DNA of 55,836 nucleotides, taken from assembly GCA_035525055.1 (NCBI GenBank), contig DATLEZ010000122.1, positions 1-55,836 of the forward strand. Reading direction: 5' to 3'. Below are positions 7,744-17,300 of this stretch, piece by piece; the first letter of the stretch is position 1; each line of letters starts with the position of its first letter. The stretch comes from DATEEG01 sp035525055. Lineage in GTDB: Bacteria > Actinomycetota > Acidimicrobiia > Spongiisociales > ZC4RG35. The position numbers were made by a program, and so were the translations under genes. The notes below the pieces were generated by a model. The model did not search any database, was not told where the DNA came from, and saw only the letters and a program-made list of their open reading frames with translations.

Positions 7744-8702
7744 CCACCGTCGTCACCGGCGGAACCGGGGTGGTGGGTCAGGCTCTTCTGAAGCATCTGG
7801 TTGATGGCGAAGGCGCGGTCCGCGTCGTGGTTAGGGATCCCAACAAGTCGGTTCCGGACGGTGTGGAGTCGGCGATTGGCGACGTTCTCGAATATCCGAG
7901 TTTGGAGAGAGCATTTCAAGGAGCGGACGCGGTCTTCCACGTGGCCGGCGTCAACAAGATGTGCGTCCCCGACGCCACTGAGATGTATCGCGTCAACGTC
8001 GACGGGACCCGCAACGTGCTGAAGGCGGCAGCCGCCGCGGGAGTGCGACGCCTTGTCTACACGTCGTCGGCGGCGACGATTGGCGAGGCGTCAGGCACTG
8101 TCGGCAACGAGGACTCGGTCCATCGTGCACACTTCTACTCCCATTACGAGCGTTCCAAGTATGAAGCGGAGCAAGTGGCCCTGAATGAGGCCGGCGACCT
8201 GGATGTGGTGATCGTCAACCCCTCATCGGTTCAGGGACCCGGCCGCGCCACCGGCACCGGCAAGATTCTGCTTGACCTCATCGCCGGACGCCTTTCCACG
8301 GTGGTCGACACGAGAATTTCGATCGTCGACATCGACGACTGTGCTCGGGGCCACATCCTGGCTGGTTCCAAAGGTGTGCCGGGCCGCAGGTACATCTTGA
8401 ACTCATTCTCGATGACGATTCAGGAGGCGGTTGGGTTGCTCGCTTCGGTGATCGACCGGCCCCTACGGGTGAAGTACCTCCCGGCTACGGTGGCCCTGGC
8501 AGGAGGAGCCTTGATCGGGGCTGCGTATCGACTCGTCGGAAAACAGGCTCCGGTCTGCCGGGAGATGGTCCGTACCCTAGTTCATGGCCATGTCTACGAC
8601 GGGTCGCGGGCTGCCCGTGAGCTTGGCCTCAGCTACACATCGGCGACCGACACGCTCAGTCGCTTGATCTCATGGGCGCGGACCGAGAGCCTGATCCCGT
8701 GA
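7740..8702 (+). CDS. NAD-dependent epimerase/dehydratase (extended SDR)
   Basis: A 320-aa extended short-chain dehydrogenase of the dihydroflavonol-reductase / HpnA-like group. It has the nucleotide loop VTGGTGVVGQALLKHL at residues 4-19, a GDV motif near 48, the VYTSSAATIG active-site serine strand near 110, and the catalytic YxxxK as HYERSKYEAE near 140. The start at GTG 7740 shares four bases with the pgsA stop and fits the Rossmann N-terminus; an upstream in-frame extension lies inside pgsA and is not real. The likely substrate is a nucleotide sugar, sterol-like or polyketide-type ketone. Neighbouring lipid genes hint at lipid metabolism but do not prove it. Confidence 0.9.
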   Translation: MTTVVTGGTGVVGQALLKHLVDGEGAVRVVVRDPNKSVPDGVESAIGDVLEYPSLERAFQGADAVFHVAGVNKMCVPDATEMYRVNVDGTRNVLKAAAAAGVRRLVYTSSAATIGEASGTVGNEDSVHRAHFYSHYERSKYEAEQVALNEAGDLDVVIVNPSSVQGPGRATGTGKILLDLIAGRLSTVVDTRISIVDIDDCARGHILAGSKGVPGRRYILNSFSMTIQEAVGLLASVIDRPLRVKYLPATVALAGGALIGAAYRLVGKQAPVCREMVRTLVHGHVYDGSRAARELGLSYTSATDTLSRLISWARTESLIP

Positions 8703-9118
8703 CTCCTGCAGAGGTCGATCGTCTCGTAGCCGCTGGTTTCCCCGCCGCCTACGCCAGCGGTTACCGCTGCGAGGAGATGGGAGACCAGTGGGCCATTGCC
8801 CGCTGGACCTACGACCCCGCCACCCTCCGACCCGGGGGATACATCTCCGGGCCGACTCTGTTCGGTCTGGCTGACCTTGCCTTCTGGTTCGCGACCTTCA
8901 CGGTTCTGGGCCCGGCGCCGATGGCGGTGACTTCGGAGCTCTCCATCGCCTTCTTGCGACCTGCCCTGGACGGTGATGTCCTCGCCCGGGCCAATCTGAT
9001 CCGGGTCGGGAAGACTCGGATCTACGGCGAGATCCGGATCTGGGTCGACGGCGACGCTGACCGTCTCGTGGCCCATGCCACGGGGAGCTACTCGCCACCG
9101 CCCAACTTGCCGATGTGA
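8699..9118 (+). CDS. hotdog-fold thioesterase, PaaI/YiiD-like
   Basis: A 139-aa hotdog-fold protein. The central helix and strand GGYISGPTLFGLADLAFW with its conserved Asp, followed by the VTSELSIAFLRPA strand, match PaaI-type acyl-CoA thioesterases. The start at GTG 8699 overlaps the epimerase stop by four bases, so pgsA, the epimerase and this gene form one operon with GTGA junctions. The substrate is unknown. The last codons lie in a 15-bp-period duplication that spans the stop. Confidence 0.85.
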   Translation: MTPAEVDRLVAAGFPAAYASGYRCEEMGDQWAIARWTYDPATLRPGGYISGPTLFGLADLAFWFATFTVLGPAPMAVTSELSIAFLRPALDGDVLARANLIRVGKTRIYGEIRIWVDGDADRLVAHATGSYSPPPNLPM

Positions 9119-9136
9119 GTTGGGCCGATGTGAGTT
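9109..9136 (+). repeat. 13-bp duplication across the thioesterase stop codon
   Basis: GCCGATGTGAGTT occurs at 9109-9121 and 9124-9136, and the first copy contains the TGA stop. Similar stop-straddling duplications occur at the ends of the foldase gene (38371 onward) and mazG (39795 onward). Confidence 0.85.
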
Positions 9137-9272
9137 TCGCTAAGATTCCGGCCAGTGTGGGTCGGGACGCCTCTAGTCCGCGGCAAGAGTTGAACTCACC
9201 CGACATCTTCAAGGTACTTTTACGAGCCTTCTCGCCCGAAGCAGCGGACACGGGCGCATCGAGGAGGTTCTC

Positions 9273-9974
9273 ATGTCCGAACTGCCGAGCTTCAACCCCA
9301 ACATCAGCCACCTCAAGAGGCAGGCCAAAGAGCTGAAGCGCGCCGCCGAGAGCGGTGACCTGATCGCCATGGAGAGGCTGGCGACGACGGGTGCGAATGG
9401 CGAGAAGCCATCTCTGCGTGCCGCCCAGCTTGTGATTGCCCGCGAGCACGGGTTCGCCGGCTGGCACGAGTTGATCGAAGAGGCCGGTGAGCGCATGGTC
9501 GACCTGGGTGATGTCCATCGCTGGTTCGGGGTTCATCTCAACAACGAGGCTTGGAAAGTGATCGACGACGGGGCCATCAGCCCGGATGATCCGCCAAAGC
9601 GCCGCGAGGAAGCGCTTTATCGCGCGTATGCCTCGGCCTATCACTGGAGGCAGGTTGGCAACCCGATGAACCACGGGCGGGGCGAGCATCTGATCTCGCG
9701 GACAGCCGTACTGGTCGGATCGGCTGACCTCGCGCTTCGACATGCGACGCGGTACCTCGAGTTGATCGACGCTCATCCCGATCTGGCCGAAGATTGGGAC
9801 CATGCCTTCGCGCACGAAGCTATGGCGCGGGCCCTCGCATTGGCCGGCGACGGTCGTGCCCGTGCCGAGCGTCTCGAGGCGGAGAGACTGTCCGCTCTCA
9901 TCGCTGAGGATGAGGAGCGGCTGATCGTCGAAGCGGAATTGGCCAGGGAGCCCTGGTTCGGCCTACGGGGCTGA
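9273..9974 (+). CDS. hypothetical protein with ankyrin-associated N-terminal motif
   Basis: A 233-aa soluble, helix-rich protein. Residues 10-70 (SHLKRQAKELKRA ... AAQLVIAREHGFAGWHEL) match a short helical motif that in other bacteria precedes ankyrin repeats, but no ankyrin repeats follow. The rest (about 85-233) is predicted helical with many charged residues and a HAFAHEAMARALALAGD stretch resembling the end of a TPR-like pair. A GAGGAGG ribosome site precedes the ATG. It ends 12 bases inside the convergent membrane gene. The function is not known. Confidence 0.75.
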   Translation: MSELPSFNPNISHLKRQAKELKRAAESGDLIAMERLATTGANGEKPSLRAAQLVIAREHGFAGWHELIEEAGERMVDLGDVHRWFGVHLNNEAWKVIDDGAISPDDPPKRREEALYRAYASAYHWRQVGNPMNHGRGEHLISRTAVLVGSADLALRHATRYLELIDAHPDLAEDWDHAFAHEAMARALALAGDGRARAERLEAERLSALIAEDEERLIVEAELAREPWFGLRG

Positions 9975-10481
9975 CGGGATATCGTCGGTTGGGCTCGCCC
10001 CGATTTGTTGGCCGGGCTTGAACTCGTCGAGGACCGACATGAAGATCGTCATGGGTAGACCAAGGTTCCACAGCCCGGCCGCCAGGAAGAGGCCGAGGTT
10101 GGCGACCACGAGGTTGATCACCAACACCGCGGCAAAGACAACGCTGACGATGTAGTACAGGATAATCCGGCGGGGATCGGGCCAGGCATCGGGATCGCGT
10201 CGGGGGCCCATCTTGATGGAGTCACTCAACGTATACCCGAGCATGATGAGGGCTCCCGCCCGGATTCCCCAGGCGTCGGACGCCGTCAGGTAGAAAATGG
10301 GAATGACAGTCAACATTGCCAGGGCTGTCTCGAGGGAGGTCCGAACGATCGCCCGGGCCCTCCACAAGGTCACGGCGTCCCATACCTGGCCGGCCCGAAA
10401 GAGCGTCAACAGGGCCGAAAACCCGGCCAGGCTGACCCCCAGCCCGGCGATGGTCGTTATGTAGAACTGCCCTTCCACCAC
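9963..10481 (-). CDS. integral membrane protein, unknown function
   Basis: About 172 aa with four predicted membrane spans (ITTIAGLGVSLAGFSALL; an AMLTVIPIFYL stretch; ILYYIVSVVFAAVLVINLVV; LFLAAGLWNLGLPMTIF). The N-terminal pattern resembles small actinobacterial membrane proteins that open with a short Phe-Tyr stretch and a Gly-rich first helix. The reading frame is open up to 10631, but the extra residues are not membrane-like, and GGGAGG lies directly before the GTG pair at 10481/10478, so I place the start there. An ATG at 10550 is an alternative. No family is recognised. Confidence 0.6.
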   Translation of the reverse strand: MVEGQFYITTIAGLGVSLAGFSALLTLFRAGQVWDAVTLWRARAIVRTSLETALAMLTVIPIFYLTASDAWGIRAGALIMLGYTLSDSIKMGPRRDPDAWPDPRRIILYYIVSVVFAAVLVINLVVANLGLFLAAGLWNLGLPMTIFMSVLDEFKPGQQIGASPTDDIPSAP

Positions 10482-10708
10482 CCCTCCCGACGTAGCGGCG
10501 AATCGCGAAAAGGAACGGTAGATCGAAAAAGACCCCTGACCTGGTACCATGTCGTCAGAAGCCGCACCGGCTCGAGGAAAGCACAACCCGCGTTCGCCAG
10601 TTTCGAATGCCAAATTTCTAGGGTTGTGCACCGTCCGGTGGTTACGGCTCAGACAGTGAACTAGCGCAAGTCGGCCTCGGGCAGGCGCGTTCCGATCACT
10701 CGTGTCTG

Positions 10709-10747
10709 CGTGTACGAAACCCGAGTCATCGAATGAAGTTCGTACGC
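10709..10747 (+). promoter_or_regulatory. inverted repeat in the helicase leader
   Basis: GTACGAA (10712-10718) pairs with TTCGTAC (10739-10745) in the leader of the DEAD-box gene, about 40 bases before its ATG and ahead of a GAGGAG ribosome site. Leaders of DEAD-box helicase genes are often regulated by temperature or by their own product. This stem could take part in such control, but that is inference. Confidence 0.3.
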
Positions 10748-10786
10748 CGCCGCCCGTGCTTCGGGCAACGAGGAGCTAACTAAGAA

Positions 10787-12007
10787 ATGTCCACATTCGC
10801 CGATCTCGGGGTGCCTCCGCGCCTTGTTGAGGTCCTCACCAGACAATCGATCATCGAACCCTTCCCGATACAGGAAGCCACCATCCCCGACCTCATGGCC
10901 GGTCGCGACGTCCTCGGACGCGCTCCCACCGGGTCGGGAAAGACACTCGCCTTTGGCCTTCCTTTGATCGCCAGGGTGGGCAAGGCCACTTCCCGGCGTC
11001 CCCGGGCCCTGGTCCTGGCCCCGACCCGGGAACTAGCCGAGCAAATCGCTCGTGAGCTTGCTCCGTTCGCCAGAGTCAGCGGCCGGGCCGTGGTGACCGT
11101 CTATGGCGGCGTCGGATACGACCCGCAGCGCAACGCCCTCCGCAAGGGGGCCGACGTGGTGGTCGCAACCCCCGGCCGATTGGCCGACCTCATCGACGAA
11201 CGCACAGTCTCATTGGCTGATGTCGATCTCGTTGTGATCGACGAGGCCGACCGCATGGCCGACATGGGCTTCATGCCCCAGGTCCGGCGTTTGCTCGATC
11301 AAACCAGCCGGGTTCGCCAGACGATGCTGTTCTCGGCGACACTCGACAGTGACGTAGCCGCCTTGACCCAGCGATATCAGACCGATCCGGTGCGCCACGA
11401 AGTTGGCGACAATGAGGACCATCTCGAGGCTGCCCACTACTTCTGGCGGGTCGATGCGTCCGAGCGGATCGACATAACCGCCGAGATCATCGAGTCAGCC
11501 ACACCGACGCTGGTGTTTACCCGCACGCGGCATGGGGCCGACAAGGTGGCCCGCCAGTTGGATCGGATGGGCGTCAAAGCCGAGGCAATCCACGGTGGTC
11601 GCAGCCAGAGCCAGCGAACCAGAGCCTTGAAGGCTTTCGGCGACGGAAAGGTCGATGCCCTGATCGCGACTGACGTGGCAGCCCGTGGGATCCACGTCGA
11701 CAACATCGCCAGCGTCGTCCATTTCGATCTCGCCGGAGACCACAAGGACTATCTCCATCGCTCGGGCCGCACCGCCCGGGCCGGCGCAGCAGGAGTAGTC
11801 GTTTCTCTGGTCCTGACCGACCAGATGGGCGAACTTCGCTCCCTTCAACGACAGGTGGGAGTCCACGACGCCCTGCACGATCCCGACAACGGATGGCTGT
11901 CCGCCAATGGCGGAAGTCGCATCGGTGAGCGTCCGCCCGATGCCGAGGCCGCCGAACGCAAGACGGTCTACGCCTCCCGCGGTGGCGGCCGTCGCCGTCG
12001 CCGTTAG
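10787..12007 (+). CDS. DEAD/DEAH-box RNA helicase (RhlE/DeaD-like)
   Basis: A 406-aa ATP-dependent RNA helicase. The Q motif and F-PIQ segment lie at residues 5-28, Walker A APTGSGKT near 46-53, PTRELAEQ near 81, TPGRLADL near 130, DEAD box VIDEADRM near 150, SAT near 183, motif V (TDVAARGIHV) near 295 and motif VI HRSGRTARAG near 325. A short basic Arg-rich C-tail ends the protein. It has only the helicase core and no DbpA-type RNA-binding domain. The likely roles are ribosome assembly or RNA turnover. It is probably monocistronic, with a long hairpin behind it. Confidence 0.95.
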   Translation: MSTFADLGVPPRLVEVLTRQSIIEPFPIQEATIPDLMAGRDVLGRAPTGSGKTLAFGLPLIARVGKATSRRPRALVLAPTRELAEQIARELAPFARVSGRAVVTVYGGVGYDPQRNALRKGADVVVATPGRLADLIDERTVSLADVDLVVIDEADRMADMGFMPQVRRLLDQTSRVRQTMLFSATLDSDVAALTQRYQTDPVRHEVGDNEDHLEAAHYFWRVDASERIDITAEIIESATPTLVFTRTRHGADKVARQLDRMGVKAEAIHGGRSQSQRTRALKAFGDGKVDALIATDVAARGIHVDNIASVVHFDLAGDHKDYLHRSGRTARAGAAGVVVSLVLTDQMGELRSLQRQVGVHDALHDPDNGWLSANGGSRIGERPPDAEAAERKTVYASRGGGRRRRR

Positions 12008-12064
12008 ATCTCGAAAGGCCTGCCAATCAATAGATGTAGCTAGCGGTTTACCGCTCGCTCATGA

Positions 12065-12105
12065 GGCCCCGAACGGACCCTGAACAACAGGGTTCGATCG
12101 GGGCC
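12065..12105. terminator. long hairpin between convergent helicase and typA genes
   Basis: GGCCCCGA (12065-12072) pairs with TCGGGGCC (12098-12105). The inner bases CGGACCCTG (12074-12082) pair with CAGGGTTCG (12088-12096), apart from one mismatch and one G-U pair. The loop is AACAA. This near-continuous 17- to 18-bp stem has no T-tract but sits where both converging transcripts should end. The rest of the 12008-12234 gap shows no other feature. Confidence 0.6.
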
Positions 12106-12234
12106 ACTTATGTACTGGTGGAATTCCCCCAGCGGTTGAATCACGAAGGGCTCCGGGGATGATCTGAGTGGTGGATCGAATCCCGTACCCGTTACCCCAA
12201 CCCGTCCTTGACCCTCAAGAAAGAGGGTGGTTGC

Positions 12235-14061
12235 CTAGCGCCTCTTGGCGGCGAGCTTGCGGTCCGCCTCGGTGAGGTGGCGCTTGCGGACTCGAACCGA
12301 TACAGGCGTGACCTCCACTAGCTCATCGGATGCGATCCACTCGATGGCGGTCTCGAGGGTATGCCGGCGATGGGGTCTCAGCTTGATCGCCTCATCGGCG
12401 TTGACAGTGCGGATGTTGGTCAGCTGCTTGGGTCTGGTGGGGTTGGCGGGCAGTTCCTCCGGACGGGAGCTCTCGCCGATGATCATTCCTTCGTAGACGT
12501 CCTCACCGGACCCGACAAAGAGCTCTCCTCGCTTCTGGAGGTTGTCGAGGGAGTAGGCGGTGGTAGAACCCAATCTGTCCGCGATCATCGCCCCGCCCTG
12601 CCGATGAGGCAGATCACCCGCCCACGGCATCCACCCGTCGTGGTGTTGATGAATCAAGGCAGTGCCGCGCGTGGCGGTCATGAGCAGCGAACGGAAGCCG
12701 AGCAAACCTCTGGCCGGGGCGGTCAGGGTGATGATGGTTCGACCGCGGTCGCCCGGTCTGAGGTCGAGCACGCTGCCTTTGCGTGGAGCAACGGCCTGGG
12801 TGACGGTGCCGACGTGCTCGTCGGGCACGTCCACGACCGCGCGCTCCACCGGCTCGTGGGGTTTGCCGTCGATCTCTCTGAGGATCACCTCTGGCCGGCT
12901 CACATGAAGCTCGAAGCCCTCTCGTCTCATCGATTCGATCAAGACGGCCAGCTGCAATTCTCCGCGCCCCGCCACCTCGGTCACTTCGGGTGACGGAGTT
13001 GCTCCGATTCTGATGGAGACGTTGCCGAGCACTTCCTTTTCCAGTCGCTCCCTGATCTGGCGGGAGGTCAGAAGCTTCCCGTCCCGCCCGGCCAGAGGAG
13101 AGGTGTTGACGCCGAAAGTCATACGCAGCACAGGTTCATCCACGTGAAGCCGGGGGAGGGCCACCGGGTTCTCGGGGTCGGCAAGAGTGTCGCCAATCTC
13201 GACCTCCGGGAATCCAGCCAGCACGAACAAGTCTCCTGCCGTGCGCTCGTCCACATCAACCCGTCGAAGGCCCTCGAAGCCCATCAGTTGCGTGAGCTTT
13301 CGCTTGAGGGGTGGTTCGTCGAGGTCGGCGTGACAAAGGGCAACTTGGACGCCCGACCGCAGGGTTCCCTCCACTACTCGGCCGATCGCCAGACGACCCA
13401 GGTAATCCGAGGCATCGAGATTGGTGACCAGGGCCTGCAGTGGGGCGGAGCTGTCTCCCGAAGGAGGCGGGATGTGCTCGACGATGGCATCGAGCAGGGC
13501 TGAAAGGTCGTCACCGTCTCCCGGAATCCCTACGCCTTTCATAGACCTACCCGCCCGAGCGATCGTGGAGATGATCGGAAATTCGATGTGCTTGTCCGAA
13601 GCATTCAGGTCGAAGAACAACTGGTAGATCTCGTCGATGACTTCTTTAGGGCGAGCGTCCGGTCGATCGACTTTGTTGAGGACCAGAACTGCCGGCAGGT
13701 GCAGATCTAGTGCCTTGGAAAGAACGTACCGGGTCTGGGGCAATGGGCCTTCCGCGGCGTCGACCAGGAGAAGGACTCCGTCGACCATTGCCAGCGCTCG
13801 CTCGACTTCGCCACCGAAGTCGGCATGTCCGGGAGTGTCGACCAGGTTGATGCGCGTGCCTTTCCACATGACCGAGGCAGCCTTGGCGAGAATCGTGATT
13901 CCTCGTTCCCGCTCCTGGTCGGACGAGTCCATAACTCTTTCGATCCGAGTTTCGTGCGACGCGAACACACCGGTCGCGCCAAGCATCGCATCGACCAAGG
14001 TTGTCTTGCCGTGGTCGACGTGCGCGACCAACGCCAGATTTCGAAAAGGGGAACCCGTCAT
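12235..14061 (-). CDS. typA: ribosome-associated GTPase TypA/BipA
   Basis: A 608-aa translational GTPase of the TypA/BipA family, which binds the ribosome and supports 50S assembly and stress growth. G1 is AHVDHGKTTLVDAML at residues 13-27, switch I ERGITILAKA near 53-62, G3 DTPGHADFGGEVERAL near 76-91 and G4 NKVD near 130-133. Domains II, III and V and the family C-terminal domain follow (GLLGFRSLLMTATRGTA near 445). The length is typical. It is convergent with the helicase gene, and its own promoter lies in the short gap before the small hydrophobic gene. Confidence 0.96.
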   Translation of the reverse strand: MTGSPFRNLALVAHVDHGKTTLVDAMLGATGVFASHETRIERVMDSSDQERERGITILAKAASVMWKGTRINLVDTPGHADFGGEVERALAMVDGVLLLVDAAEGPLPQTRYVLSKALDLHLPAVLVLNKVDRPDARPKEVIDEIYQLFFDLNASDKHIEFPIISTIARAGRSMKGVGIPGDGDDLSALLDAIVEHIPPPSGDSSAPLQALVTNLDASDYLGRLAIGRVVEGTLRSGVQVALCHADLDEPPLKRKLTQLMGFEGLRRVDVDERTAGDLFVLAGFPEVEIGDTLADPENPVALPRLHVDEPVLRMTFGVNTSPLAGRDGKLLTSRQIRERLEKEVLGNVSIRIGATPSPEVTEVAGRGELQLAVLIESMRREGFELHVSRPEVILREIDGKPHEPVERAVVDVPDEHVGTVTQAVAPRKGSVLDLRPGDRGRTIITLTAPARGLLGFRSLLMTATRGTALIHQHHDGWMPWAGDLPHRQGGAMIADRLGSTTAYSLDNLQKRGELFVGSGEDVYEGMIIGESSRPEELPANPTRPKQLTNIRTVNADEAIKLRPHRRHTLETAIEWIASDELVEVTPVSVRVRKRHLTEADRKLAAKRR

Positions 14062-14167
14062 GGGTGCTCTAATGGTACTCCGCCCCGGCGGGACCTTTTG
14101 TGGTCTGGTCGGTTTGGCCGGGCCTCAGTTGGGGTACCTGTCGTCGTAGCAATAGAGGAGGAACTCT

Positions 14168-14314
14168 GTGTCCACTGCCATAATCATCATCGTCCTCGCG
14201 TTGATTTTGGGTGGCGTCGGTCTCGCCGTCGAAGCACTGCGCTGGGTGCTGATCATCGCGGTGATCCTGTTCGTGGTCGGAGCAGTCACCGGACGCCGGG
14301 GACGAGTCGGGTAA
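14168..14314 (+). CDS. small hydrophobic membrane protein (48 aa)
   Basis: A 48-aa protein read from GTG 14168 behind a strong GAGGAGGAA ribosome site. It has two hydrophobic helices (TAIIIIVLALILGGVGLAV and LRWVLIIAVILFVVGAV) and a basic TGRRGRVG tail. It fits the small 'hydrophobic protein' type common in Actinobacteria: two short helices, a tight turn and a basic end. The function is not known. A perfect hairpin follows its stop. Confidence 0.7.
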   Translation: MSTAIIIIVLALILGGVGLAVEALRWVLIIAVILFVVGAVTGRRGRVG

Positions 14315-14336
14315 ACCAGTCAACAGCCAGCAAGTC

Positions 14337-14369
14337 AACGATCCTCCGTCGCTTAGACGGGGGATCGTT
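14337..14369. terminator. bidirectional hairpin terminator
   Basis: AACGATCC-TCCGTC (14337-14350) pairs with GACGGGGGATCGTT (14356-14369) over 14 bp including one G-T, with a 5-base loop. It lies between the end of the small hydrophobic gene and the stop of the convergent propeller gene two bases further on, so it can end both transcripts. Confidence 0.75.
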
Positions 14370-14370
14370 C

Positions 14371-17300
14371 CTATTGGCCGGCGATAGCGATGATCTCCCC
14401 GTCGGCGGTTGTCGCCACAACGGCCCCTGGTACTACGACCAGTTCTCCCCGAATGGCCGATTCGGCGTTGAACTGCCACAACACGATGCCGCTTTCGGCG
14501 TCGACCGCATGAACCATCCCGTCCTGGCTACCGACGTACAAGACCCCGTCGGCCAACACTGGGGGCGTGGTGATGATGTCGGCTGCCCCGAACGGTCCGC
14601 CGTCCCACGGGGACGGTGTGCTACCCGCGGCGTCGAGCCAGAGTGTCCCGTCCAACAACATCGCCAGCAATAAACGATCTTCGAGGACATACATTGTGTC
14701 GGGCGTCGCCAGCAGCCCAAGGCGCACTGCCAGGGAGCTCGGATAGAAAGCCGAATAGCCTGCCGGGGCGCCCCCGCAAGCGCCGGCGGCGAAAGCGTGG
14801 ATTCCAGAGGGGTTTTCGAGTCCGACGAACACCGCGCCTTCCGTGATCGATGGATAGATGTTGACGGTCCCGTTCAGATCGATCGGACGGGGGCACAAAG
14901 GCTCCCCGCTAGCGGCATCAACTGCATGAAGGCTCCCTTCGCGGCTCGTGACGTACACGACTCCTTCGAAGAAAGCTGGTGCCGTGTTGAACGAGGGAGC
15001 TTCTTCGAGGTCAGTGGCTGCGGCCTCAGCGGCTGGATAACGCCACAGGAGATCTCCGCTCTGCAAGTCGATTGCATAAATGTGGCCATCGGTAGTGGCA
15101 ACGAATACGGATTGCTCGATGATCAGGGCCGGGGCCCTCACGGTGGAGTTGGTCGGATAGTCCCACACGCCTGTCCCGGTCCGGACGGCGCTGAAGGCAT
15201 GAACCACCCCATCATTGGTCGGGAAGACCATCAGAGGGTCGACGGTTTCGCTGCCGGCCGGTTGGCCTATCGTCGGAGTGGCGGTTATGGGGTTGTCAGC
15301 CTGGATCACCAGGTTGAGGCGGCCACCGGTCAGTTCGTATCCATACAGCTTGTTCTCGTCGGTAACCACGTAGACCCACCTGCCATAGGACACCGGAGAC
15401 GTGGTGGGGACGAAGGACCCGCCGGGCCGTAGACGCCAGTAATAGCCTTCGACCTCGCGGAAACCTCCCGACGCCACTCCCGATCGACCCGCATCACCTC
15501 TGAATGCGTAGGTTCCGGTGAGCCCGGTATCCGGGGCTGCGATCACCCTTGCCTCGATCGGCGGCACAGTGGTCGTCGTCCGGGGTGCAGCCGTGGTCGG
15601 CGCCGCCGCCACCGGGTCGGGGGCAGTCAGGTTGACGACCAGAAAGGCCGCTCCGGTGGCGATGACCCCCACCGCGACGGCGGCCGCCAACCAGGCAAGG
15701 GGGCTGCGGCGTCGAGGCCGTCGACGATGTACGAGGCCGGCGGTCCGCCGCTGGGCGGGGCTGAGGATCGTGTCGCCGGAAAGGCCCGCGGTCTGGAGCG
15801 CCTGCGCGATCTTTTCGCGTAGCAGCGTCTCCTCTTCGTCGGTGACCTCGGTGGCCGCCGCCAAGGCAGCTTCGGGTTCGGGTCCAGCCAGAAACGCCGG
15901 GTACCAATCGGGGGGACAGTGGTCCGTCAACCCACGGGCTGCCGACAGGACGGGTGTGGCAAGTGGGTTTCGCCAGAGGTTTCCGGCTCGTACGGCCTTG
16001 GCCGCTTGCACCGGGTTGCCGATCTGAAGTGCCAGGGCAGCAGCCTCAGCTGCCACCTCGGGGTCTTTGTCGCGGGCGGCCCGGGCTGTCATCAGATCGA
16101 CCGCCGCTCCGAGCCAACGGCTCTGGAGGAAGAGGTCGGTGATGTCTTCGGCCGCCCGCCGATTCCAAACGTCGCTCAGCTCCAGTTGAAGTTCTTCGAT
16201 GCGCAGCCGCCAGCGAATGCCATCGGCGCCGACCGGGGTGGCCGCCAAAGCAGCCTCGGCCTGGCTTCGAGCCTCATCCAACGAGCCCAGCCCATACATA
16301 GCCCGCGCCACTAGATATCGGCAGACGTTCTCCCAAGCCGGAAGGTTGGCGAGGGCCAGGTCCAGCGCCGCTTCGGCGCCTTCACGCGCTTGCTCCCAGT
16401 TCTCGAAGAGCAGGCCTCCTTCGGCCCGGGCCAGGTGAGCGATGAACTTCGGTGCCATCGCTCCGGCCGACGACGCCATCTCGTGGGCGCGGTTGATGGC
16501 GGCCAGCGCTAGATCCGGGCGGCCGATTCCGAACAGGGTCCGGGCCCAATACGCCTCCTTGTCAGCCTGGGACGCTTGACCTTCGAGAGACTGTGCTTCT
16601 TCCCGCAGGTGGGCGAATCCAGCTTCGGCGGCCCGCATCTGTCCTTGATCAAGATCGACCCAGGCCTGGTTGAGGCGGCCGTAGAACCTCTGCGGTCGGG
16701 AGCCATGACTCAGGAGAAGCGAATTGCCTTTTCCAAGGGCAGCCTCGGCTTCGCTCGCGAAGCCAAGCCGGCTGAGTTCGCGACCGTGAAAGGTCAGGAG
16801 GGATCCCAATTTCGCCAAACTGTTTTCTTTGAGCGCAGCGAGTTCAGCCAGCGCCACCCACCGTTCCGCTTCCTGGGGATGCTGGAGGTCGTCGGCCACC
16901 GACGCCGCGAATCCAAGGGCATCGACCAGTTCTTCACCTTGCAGCTTGGTGAGGGCTGTTTCGATCGAGCCTCGAGCGGCCTGCGACTCACCCTTTGCTC
17001 GGTAGAGACGGGCGAGATGGAGACGGACCCGGCCCTCTAACTCGCCGCCGTCGAGCTTGGCTTCGGTCAAGGCTTGATCGGCAAGTTCAAGGAGGTCCAA
17101 CCGCTCCATATCGGCGAGCTTGGCTGATGGATCTGTGGCGGCTTCAGCCAGCATTCGCCAGGCTTCGGCGAATCGGCCAGCTACGACCAGCAGGCGCCCT
17201 ATGTCGCCGCGGTCGCCACCCTCGACCATCATCGCATCTGCGAGGTGTCCTGCCATATAGGCCGCAATTGCCGGGCTCAGCGGCTCGCTCGCGTCGCTTA

